From Mageeibacillus sp. UBA1257 (lineage in GTDB: Bacteria > Bacillota > Clostridia > UBA1212 > UBA1257): DNA of 15,595 nt. Of the stretch, positions 6,496-12,864 are shown one piece after another (position 1 is the first letter of the stretch; the number at the start of each line of letters is the position of its first letter). The translations under genes and the position numbers were made by a program. The DNA is taken from the NCBI GenBank assembly GCA_002308775.1, contig DBVT01000074.1:5779-21373 (forward strand), given 5' to 3'. The notes under the pieces are model-generated. The model made no database searches and was not told the DNA's origin. It worked only from the letters and a program-made list of their open reading frames with translations.

Positions 6496-6524
6496 TTGCG
6501 AAAATATATTATTAATGGTACAAT
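6496..6524 (+). promoter_or_regulatory. Promoter of the FtsK/SpoIIIE gene
   Basis: TTGCGA (6496-6501), a 17-base spacer and TACAAT (6519-6524) lie about 45 bases before the start codon. I see no convincing terminator after the aldolase-like gene, so read-through from upstream is also possible. Confidence 0.65.
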
Positions 6525-6569
6525 TACACAAATGATTAAACCGCTTATTAAACGACGGAGCGTGATGAA

Positions 6570-9500
6570 ATGTCAACAAAAGATAAAGGAAAAAAGAAAT
6601 TGATATCGGTACTGATATATCTTGCGGTAGCATTCGTGCTTATCACAGGAATATCGATCGCATTCAAAGTATTCAAGGGATACAACTTCTTCGTGATGTT
6701 TTTACTGTTCACGGGGTTGTATCTTATTTTAAGCCTTTTTGTGGATGTAGTCGGGCTGTTCATAAAAAACAGCAAGATGACGAAGAAGGACAAAGAAGCG
6801 AAAACGGAACAGCCTGAGGTGAAAGAAGAGAAAAAAGACTTCTTCGGAGGTTCCGGAATCAAACGCGAAAGGGAAGAACCTGAAAAGGAAAAGGCTGAAG
6901 GTGAGAAGACGGTCGAAAAGTCATCGCAAAAAGAACAACCCAGACCTTTTGAAAACAAATACGAAACATTTCTTTCAAAGCAGGAATCAAAAGAAGAACC
7001 TGCGAGAAGACCGTATCCTTCAGAGAAGACAGTCGCTGACAATCCTTTTTCATCGGGCGGTCCAAACTCCCAAAACGATGTGAGGGATGGCAGAAACTCG
7101 AACGATACTTCGGACGAAAGTTCATCAGCCTCTGCCGGATTTGAAAGGATAAGACAGAGCGTAGAGGATGAGAGAAAGCCGAAAGAAGAAATAAAACAGC
7201 CTGAAATGGCAGATTTTCACTTCCATTTGAGCACCATTGAAAAGGCTGAAGAGAAGCCGGAAGATGAGCCTGCGGAAGTTGAAGCAGAGGAAGAGCCGAA
7301 GGCGATCGAGCCTGAAGACATAGTGATGGCGTCCGTTTTACCCGAAGAGGCGCCTGATGAATGGACGAGCGATAAAGAGGAAGAAATTCCTGATGACGGT
7401 CTTAGCGAAAGGGACAGGATCGCGAATCTCGTGGGAAACGATATTGGCATCCCCGCCCGCTTTGACAAGATCAGAGATGTTGACGAGATCGAAAGCGACA
7501 CAAATGAGCTCTCAGACAGTATCAATTCAAAACTTCAGGACGATTCCGACAGAAAATCTTTCAGAGAAAAAATGGCTGAAAAGAGAGCTTTAAAGCAAGC
7601 GAGACTTGAAGCCGAAAGAAAAGAAAACGAGAGGCTCGAAAAAGAGCGCAAAGAAAAACAGGCGAGGCTTGAGGAACAGAGAAGGCTTGAAGAGCAGCGA
7701 AGGATAGAAGCGCAGAGAAGACTCGAAGAGCAGCAGAGAGCAGAAGCTCAAAGGAGACTCGAAGAGCAGATCAGACAGGAAGCTCAGGAAAGAGCCGAAA
7801 GAGAGAGAGCAGAGCAGAGGAACAGCTCAAGACCGAGACTTTACGACAGCGAAGTCGAGGAGACCACGAGGATCGGTTCGAGTTCATTGCCGCCTCAAAA
7901 ACAGGAAAAGCCGTTCAGAAACGACAGATTTGACAATAGTGACAGAAAACAGGAAGAGGGAAAGGTCGTTGCGGACAAGGACAAGCTGAGTCGCCTCTTT
8001 GGTTCAGGCAGCAAACACGCAGAAGAAAAAAAGCCCGAAATCAAGACTGTGGCCGTGACGAGCTTCTCAGGCGCGGGAAAAGAACAGAAAGAAACGACAC
8101 AGGTACCGGAGCAGCAAAGTCTTTTTAGCATTAAAGAGCAACCGAAACCGAAGCCCCCGAAATACAAAGTTCCATCACTCGATATTTTGATGGACCATAA
8201 GGATATTTCAAGGAATACGGAAAAAGAAGAAACGGCGATCAGAAACAATGAGGATAAACTTCTCGCGGCTCTGGCCAGTTTCGGAATAAATGCCAAGATC
8301 ACGAACGCTCAAAGAGGTCCTTCTGTAACAAGATACGAACTTCAGCCCGAGCCGGGCGTTAAAGTCAGCAGGATACTCTCCCTTTCTGACGATATCGCCC
8401 TCAGTCTCGCGTCTGCAGGAATAAGATTCGAAGCTCCGATACCGGGAAAATCGGCGATAGGCATAGAGGTCCCAAACAAGGAAACGGATATAGTTTATCT
8501 CAAGGATATTTTAAAAACACCGGAGTATTTGAATTCAAATTCGAAGCTTTCCGTCGGACTCGGAAGAGACATCTCGGGAAACGTCGTGATAGGTGACCTC
8601 GCAAAATATCCGCACGTTTTGATTGCCGGATCCACCGGTTCCGGAAAGAGCGTCTGCATTAATACGATAATCACGAGTATCCTTTTCAAGGCTTCACCCC
8701 AGGATGTAAAGATGATAATGATCGACCCGAAGGTCGTCGAACTGGGAATATATAACGGATTGCCGCATCTGCTGGTGCCTGTTGTAACAAATCCCAAAAA
8801 AGCGGCTGCTGCTCTGGGATGGGCTGTTAACGAAGTGGAAAACAGATACGCAGCATTCGCGGAGAGAAGAGTCAGAGATATAAAGGGATTCAACGATTCG
8901 AATCCTTCGCAGAAGATGCCCCAGATAGTCGTTATAATCGACGAGCTCGCAGATCTTATGATGACCTCGTCAAAGGACGTTGAAGACTGCATAATCAGGC
9001 TCGCACAGAAGGCGAGAGCTGCGGGCGTTCACCTGGTAATAGCGACGCAGAGACCTTCCGTAGATGTCATCACGGGACTTATCAAAGCCAATATACCATC
9101 CAGGATCGCGTTCGCCGTAACTTCCTACGTGGATTCGAGGACGATACTCGACAGCGCCGGAGCGGAAAAACTGCTCGGAAGAGGCGATATGCTTTACCAT
9201 CCGATCGGCATGATCAAACCGAAGAGAGTTCAGGGAGCTTTCATTTCCGACGACGAAGTCGAGACATTGGTCAATGAAATAAAGACAAATTACGGGGTCA
9301 CCGAATACAGCCAGGAAGTCATCAATGCTCTTGAAAAACCTGCGGCAGAAAAGACCGGAACGGGTTCTTCCAAGGGAGACGACGAGGAAAACGGCGACCT
9401 GGATATCATTTTACAGGCGGGAGATCTGGCAGTCGAATTCGGTCAGATGTCGACATCTTTCCTGCAGAGAAAGCTTAAAATAGGCTTCTCGCGCGCGGCA

Positions 9501-9614
9501 AGGATCATAGATACTCTCGAAGAAAAAGGAGTCCTTTCCGGCGCTGACGGAAGCAAGCCGAGAACTACTCTCGTGAGCAAAGAAGAGTGGGAGACAATCA
9601 AGGAGACGATCTGA
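6570..9614 (+). CDS. ftsK: DNA translocase of the FtsK/SpoIIIE family
   Basis: This ATP-driven pump moves chromosomal DNA through the division septum, and in spore formers into the forespore. Only two membrane helices are evident at the N terminus (about 10-32 and 38-65), where four are common in the family. A very long hydrophilic linker follows (about 70-540). Within it about 327-417 is a Glu/Arg/Gln-rich stretch without Pro or Gly, probably a long single helix or coiled coil. The motor begins near VPSLDILMDH. It has Walker A GSTGSGKS (687-694), Walker B VVIIDELAD with Asp791-Glu792, IATQRPSVDVITG and the C-terminal gamma winged helix with STSFLQRKLKIGFSRAARIID, which reads DNA polarity signals. 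At 1014 residues it is longer than typical SpoIIIE (about 790) because of the linker. GGAG lies nine bases before the ATG. The DAHP synthase gene begins three bases after its stop. Confidence 0.95.
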   Translation: MSTKDKGKKKLISVLIYLAVAFVLITGISIAFKVFKGYNFFVMFLLFTGLYLILSLFVDVVGLFIKNSKMTKKDKEAKTEQPEVKEEKKDFFGGSGIKREREEPEKEKAEGEKTVEKSSQKEQPRPFENKYETFLSKQESKEEPARRPYPSEKTVADNPFSSGGPNSQNDVRDGRNSNDTSDESSSASAGFERIRQSVEDERKPKEEIKQPEMADFHFHLSTIEKAEEKPEDEPAEVEAEEEPKAIEPEDIVMASVLPEEAPDEWTSDKEEEIPDDGLSERDRIANLVGNDIGIPARFDKIRDVDEIESDTNELSDSINSKLQDDSDRKSFREKMAEKRALKQARLEAERKENERLEKERKEKQARLEEQRRLEEQRRIEAQRRLEEQQRAEAQRRLEEQIRQEAQERAERERAEQRNSSRPRLYDSEVEETTRIGSSSLPPQKQEKPFRNDRFDNSDRKQEEGKVVADKDKLSRLFGSGSKHAEEKKPEIKTVAVTSFSGAGKEQKETTQVPEQQSLFSIKEQPKPKPPKYKVPSLDILMDHKDISRNTEKEETAIRNNEDKLLAALASFGINAKITNAQRGPSVTRYELQPEPGVKVSRILSLSDDIALSLASAGIRFEAPIPGKSAIGIEVPNKETDIVYLKDILKTPEYLNSNSKLSVGLGRDISGNVVIGDLAKYPHVLIAGSTGSGKSVCINTIITSILFKASPQDVKMIMIDPKVVELGIYNGLPHLLVPVVTNPKKAAAALGWAVNEVENRYAAFAERRVRDIKGFNDSNPSQKMPQIVVIIDELADLMMTSSKDVEDCIIRLAQKARAAGVHLVIATQRPSVDVITGLIKANIPSRIAFAVTSYVDSRTILDSAGAEKLLGRGDMLYHPIGMIKPKRVQGAFISDDEVETLVNEIKTNYGVTEYSQEVINALEKPAAEKTGTGSSKGDDEENGDLDIILQAGDLAVEFGQMSTSFLQRKLKIGFSRAARIIDTLEEKGVLSGADGSKPRTTLVSKEEWETIKETI

Positions 9615-9617
9615 TCG

Positions 9618-10643
9618 ATGATCATTTTACTTAAGGAAAATTCTTCAAAATCTCAAATGAACTATCTGATGAAGTGGCTCGCCCAGAAGGGCGTAGACGT
9701 CCACGTATCAGAAGGCGTGAACAGAAAACTGCTTACATTGACAGGCAACACGTCAGAGATCGACACTGATCTTTTGAAATCCATCGAGATCGTCGACGAC
9801 GTAAAAAGAATAACGGAACCGTACAAAAGCTCAAACAGAGCGTGTCATCCGCGCGACACCGTCGTAAGAGTCGGAAACGCCGCATTCGGCGGAGGCAATT
9901 TTTCAGTCATCGCCGGACCGTGCTCTGTCGAATCTAAGGAGCAGGTTTTGAAGATCGCGCAGGATATCAAAAAATCAGGCGCGGGGCTTTTGAGGGGAGG
10001 AGCTTTTAAGCCGAGAACGTCGCCTTATTCATTTCAGGGACTTCGCGAAAACGGGCTTAAAATACTCGCCGAAGTGAGCAAAGAAACGGGCATGCCCGTC
10101 GTATCGGAGATAATGGAGCAGTCTCAGCTGCCGCTGTTTGAGGACATAGACGTCATACAGGTAGGCGCGAGGAATATGCAAAACTACGAGCTGTTAAAAG
10201 AACTCGGAAGGACAAAAAAGCCTATCCTGTTAAAAAGAGGCCTTTCATGCACTCTCCAGGAGCTTTTGATGAGCGCCGAATATCTGATGATGGGCGGAAA
10301 TGAAAATATTATCCTCTGCGAAAGAGGAATCAGAACATTTGAGACGACTACGAGAAACACTCTCGATCTGTCAGCCGTTCCGATGCTGAAGGAAATGACT
10401 CATCTTCCCGTTATAGTGGATCCGAGCCACGGCACTGGTCTTGCGAAAATAGTGCCACCCATGGCTCTCGCTGCAGTCGCGGCAGGAGCTGACGGCGTTA
10501 TGATAGAGGTCCACAACGATCCCGCAAACGCACTCTGCGACGGCGCTCAGTCGATAACTCCATCCCAGTTTGACACATTGATAAAGCAGATCAGCAAAAT
10601 GAGAGAATGCTGTTACAAATATGATTCGCAAAAAGAAGAGTAA
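9618..10643 (+). CDS. aroF: 3-deoxy-7-phosphoheptulonate (DAHP) synthase, type I beta
   Basis: The enzyme condenses phosphoenolpyruvate with erythrose 4-phosphate, the first step of aromatic amino acid synthesis. Residues 1-70 form a ferredoxin-like regulatory domain starting MIILLKENSS, as in the Thermotoga enzyme, where the equivalent domain mediates feedback inhibition by aromatic amino acids. The catalytic barrel carries AGPCSVES (99-106), GGAFKPRTSPYSFQG (127-141), GLSCTLQE, CERGIRTFE and IVDPSHGTG (266-274). The expected metal ligands are Cys102, His271, Glu297 and Asp308. Its length of 341 is normal for the class. It begins three bases after the ftsK stop. The nearest Shine-Dalgarno, AAGGAG, is 12 bases upstream inside the end of ftsK, so translation is probably coupled. 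No other shikimate gene adjoins it. A strong terminator follows. Confidence 0.95.
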   Translation: MIILLKENSSKSQMNYLMKWLAQKGVDVHVSEGVNRKLLTLTGNTSEIDTDLLKSIEIVDDVKRITEPYKSSNRACHPRDTVVRVGNAAFGGGNFSVIAGPCSVESKEQVLKIAQDIKKSGAGLLRGGAFKPRTSPYSFQGLRENGLKILAEVSKETGMPVVSEIMEQSQLPLFEDIDVIQVGARNMQNYELLKELGRTKKPILLKRGLSCTLQELLMSAEYLMMGGNENIILCERGIRTFETTTRNTLDLSAVPMLKEMTHLPVIVDPSHGTGLAKIVPPMALAAVAAGADGVMIEVHNDPANALCDGAQSITPSQFDTLIKQISKMRECCYKYDSQKEE

Positions 10644-10692
10644 GAACATTTGAGCCTGTTTTCCCGGATCTTGATTCGAAGAGGTTGAAAAA

Positions 10693-10706
10693 ATGTTCCG
10701 GAACAT
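10693..10706. repeat. 14-bp perfect palindrome after aroF
   Basis: ATGTTCCGGAACAT is a perfect inverted repeat between the aroF stop and the terminator. Its left side, AAATGTTC (10691-10698), can also pair with GAACATTT at 10645-10652, directly after the aroF stop codon. This allows an alternative, larger hairpin in the 3' untranslated region. It may be an mRNA-end structure or a protein site; nothing distinguishes these. Confidence 0.4.
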
Positions 10707-10734
10707 ATGACAGAAAAGACAGAAAACAAATAAT

Positions 10735-10770
10735 AAGGCGGCGCTTTTTCTTAGCGCCGCCTTGGTTTTT
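10735..10770 (+). terminator. Strong Rho-independent terminator after aroF
   Basis: AAGGCGGCGCT (10735-10745) pairs perfectly with AGCGCCGCCTT (10753-10763) around a seven-base loop, followed by GG and five T. It separates two converging genes. On the minus strand the same stem is followed by ATTATTTGTTTT, so it may also end the glycoside hydrolase transcript. Confidence 0.92.
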
Positions 10771-10806
10771 ACCTGTAAAAAAGGCAAGTAATATTATCTT
10801 TTCGGT

Positions 10807-11934
10807 TTATGCTTCGCCTCTGAGTTTGAGGTTGCATTTTGAAGCGTATGCGAGGACTTCGTCTCTGACTTCCGGTTTCATATCGAGAGACCATTCGACC
10901 TGGCCGATAGCCCAGATACATGAGAGCGGAACGCGAAGGTCTACGATCGCGTCCATCTGCTTCTTTGACTCTTCCGAATTGAGACCGTTGAATTCGCCGA
11001 TATAGAGCGGCTTGCCGAGCTTTTCACATGCTGCGAGGAATACTCTGTAATAGTTCACATAATCCTTTATCGAGTGATCCCAGCGGTCCTCTATGCCGTA
11101 GGAGTGTATTTCAACACAGTCCATCGGATCCGGCGTGTACCATTCAAGAGTTTTTATCATTTCGGGGATCGAATCAGGTTCTTCTCTCCACATATCATAC
11201 GCTCTCGTGCCGTAAGCCTTCGGTCTGGGCTCAGAGTTGCCTGTCGTGACCATTCTGTCGTAAGGATCGAACATGTGGCAGATCTTCGCAAAATCCTCAA
11301 AAAGGGGAGTGCCTATGTCGGCGAACCAGAAATCGTCCTCTTCGTGCTGAATAGCGAGCCCGAGCTGCAGCGGGACCTTGTCTTTACCTGCTTCTCTGAG
11401 CTCTTTTCTGTTTGGAAGATCCATCGCGAGGTTCTGCTCGTTTCCGAATTCCCACATCCATACAGCGGGGCTCTCTTTGTAGCGTGCTACGACCTTCTGC
11501 GTATAATATCTCATAAATTTTCTCGTGCGGCTGTTTTTGTCACCCCATGCGCTTATCGGCTCGTGGAAGTAGTCGTTGTAACCGTCCGTGTTCCAGAAGA
11601 AGGAGAAGACCATACCGAATCCGTATTCCTCCGCAGTGCGTACGACCTTATCGAATGTCGCAAACCATTTATCCTCGTCGTTGATGTAATCGCGAAGATT
11701 TACCGGGTAAAAGAATCCTATGTTTGCTCTGAAATAGCGTATGTTGTTTTCCTTGAGCCTGTCGAAGACCGTTTTAAGCTCGCCGCGCTCGGAATTGTAA
11801 TACTCGTTGATGACGGCGCCGAAATAGTTGATACCGATCTCGGCAAACGGTTCGCCGTCAAGTTTGACTGTGCCGTCCTCGAAATAGAGTCCGGGTCTCG
11901 TTTTAAATTTCTTTGAAGGTACGTAAAGATCCAT
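10807..11934 (-). CDS. Clan GH-A glycoside hydrolase (GH5-like), cytosolic
   Basis: This is a probable retaining beta-glycosidase with a TIM-barrel fold. Catalytic residues are readable: the acid/base Glu166 in WMWEFGNEQN (159-168) and the nucleophile Glu314 in LYIGEFNG (310-317). Supporting residues His277-Ser-Tyr279 lie after strand 6, as in GH5-type enzymes. The opening EDGTVKLDGEPFAEIGINYFG is typical of GH5 and related mannanase or cellulase-like proteins. At 375 residues it is a single catalytic domain without a carbohydrate-binding module. There is no signal peptide or membrane anchor, so it probably acts inside the cell on imported oligosaccharides. The substrate cannot be decided; no sugar transporter gene lies beside it. 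The start at 11932-11934 has only a weak AAGAG-type site upstream. It lies 83 bases after the HAD gene on the same strand. The gap holds a weak 5-bp hairpin (11968-11984). Confidence 0.85.
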   Translation of the reverse strand: MDLYVPSKKFKTRPGLYFEDGTVKLDGEPFAEIGINYFGAVINEYYNSERGELKTVFDRLKENNIRYFRANIGFFYPVNLRDYINDEDKWFATFDKVVRTAEEYGFGMVFSFFWNTDGYNDYFHEPISAWGDKNSRTRKFMRYYTQKVVARYKESPAVWMWEFGNEQNLAMDLPNRKELREAGKDKVPLQLGLAIQHEEDDFWFADIGTPLFEDFAKICHMFDPYDRMVTTGNSEPRPKAYGTRAYDMWREEPDSIPEMIKTLEWYTPDPMDCVEIHSYGIEDRWDHSIKDYVNYYRVFLAACEKLGKPLYIGEFNGLNSEESKKQMDAIVDLRVPLSCIWAIGQVEWSLDMKPEVRDEVLAYASKCNLKLRGEA

Positions 11935-12017
11935 AAAATCACGCTCTTTTCTTCTTTATTTATTGCACTGCCGTCTTTTGGCAGAGTACAACCTTTTTAA
12001 CTGTTTCCGGGGATCTG

Positions 12018-12674
12018 TCACTGCTCCGGAGGCAGGATCTTCGAGAAAACATCTGTCAGCGAATCTCCGATATAAATATTCGGAAACGATTTGAGAACAT
12101 CCTTTGCGGTTCTTCCTGTGGTCACTCCGGCAAACGAAACTCCCGCGTTTTCGGCTGTTTTTGCATCAGTCACACTGTCGCCGATATAGAGGATGTCGGA
12201 GAGGAGGATACCGAAATAAGAGGCGCATTCGAGTATTCCGTCCGGAGCAGGTTTCGGATTATTCACCGTGTCGCAGCCGACTATATGATCCACAAGATGT
12301 TCATGCCCTCTGGGAGTGATAACGTCATATACCATCTGCCTCGTTTTCGAAGTCACGATCGCAATATTGAACCCTCTTTTTTTCAGCGCTTCAAGCACCG
12401 GGATCGCGTCAGGCAGGTAAAATGTCTTGGGAGCCATGACCTCCCTTGCTTTTTCAGAAAAATCGTTAATGAGTTTTCTGTTCGTTTCGGGGCTTGCGGA
12501 CGGCTCGAAAAAAGAAAAGATCTCGTGGAGGAGCAGCCCGACAGTTTCTTCGATCGGTCCGCTTTCACGAGGCTCAAATCCGTTTTTTACCAACGCGTAG
12601 TTCGTGCATTCGACTATGCCTTCGGATGCGTCAATAAGTGTGTAATCAAAGTCGAACAGGAAGGTATTGAACAT
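12018..12674 (-). CDS. HAD-superfamily phosphatase, phosphoglycolate phosphatase-like
   Basis: The 218-residue protein is a Mg-dependent phosphatase of the HAD superfamily, subfamily I with a helical cap. Motif I, FLFDFDYTLID (residues 4-14), holds the nucleophile and acid Asp residues. Motif II is IVTSK, motif III the Lys in NNPKPAPDG, and motif IV IGDSVTDAKTA with its two Asp residues. The cap lies between motifs I and II. Closest well-known relatives by pattern are phosphoglycolate phosphatase (Gph) and pyrophosphatase PpaX, but this family is promiscuous and the substrate is not known. I chose the ATG at 12672-12674: AAAGG lies 11 bases upstream, and the DFDYT motif then sits where expected. 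The TTG at 12710 is at or before the predicted transcription start and is unlikely. It may share a transcript with the glycoside hydrolase gene downstream. Confidence 0.88.
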   Translation of the reverse strand: MFNTFLFDFDYTLIDASEGIVECTNYALVKNGFEPRESGPIEETVGLLLHEIFSFFEPSASPETNRKLINDFSEKAREVMAPKTFYLPDAIPVLEALKKRGFNIAIVTSKTRQMVYDVITPRGHEHLVDHIVGCDTVNNPKPAPDGILECASYFGILLSDILYIGDSVTDAKTAENAGVSFAGVTTGRTAKDVLKSFPNIYIGDSLTDVFSKILPPEQ

Positions 12675-12713
12675 TTTACCGAATGCCTTTCGATATTGTC
12701 TTCTCGACAAAAG

Positions 12714-12742
12714 ATTATATAAAAAATCAAGAAAGTTTGCAA
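12714..12742 (-). promoter_or_regulatory. Promoter of the HAD phosphatase gene
   Basis: On the minus strand TTGCAA (12742-12737), a 17-base spacer and a perfect TATAAT (12719-12714) are followed by a predicted start near 12707. This leaves a leader of about 33 bases before the ATG. A small dyad, TTGTC-N5-GACAA (12696-12710), covers the start point and could be an operator half-site pair. Confidence 0.75.
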
Positions 12743-12748
12743 GGTATT

Positions 12749-12777
12749 TTGATTATATTTACGTTTTAATGTATAAT
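12749..12777 (+). promoter_or_regulatory. Promoter of the aconitase-family gene
   Basis: TTGATT (12749-12754), a 17-base spacer and a perfect TATAAT (12772-12777) lie back to back with the HAD promoter, with -35 boxes only six bases apart. The leader is about 80 bases long. GAGAT (12794-12798) and ATCTC (12814-12818) can pair in it, a weak hairpin of no known family. Confidence 0.75.
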
Positions 12778-12864
12778 TACAGTGAAGGACTTTGAGATGT
12801 GACAAAAACTGTGATCTCGCGGTCTGTGTAACGCGTAAAGATAAAAGAAAACAGGTGCATACAG

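Noticed and set aside
7590..7820. Repetitive GAAGAGCAGAGAAGG-like DNA, considered as a tandem repeat or CRISPR-like array
   Set aside because: The units are irregular, have no unique spacers, and are simply codons for the Glu/Arg/Gln-rich helix in the FtsK linker.
11074..11916. Plus-strand open frame of 280 codons opposite the glycoside hydrolase
   Set aside because: It is an antisense shadow with no domain and no ribosome site. The minus-strand frame has both catalytic glutamates.
11940..12017. Terminator between the HAD and glycoside hydrolase genes
   Set aside because: The only hairpin has five base pairs and no U-tract, so read-through between the two genes remains likely.
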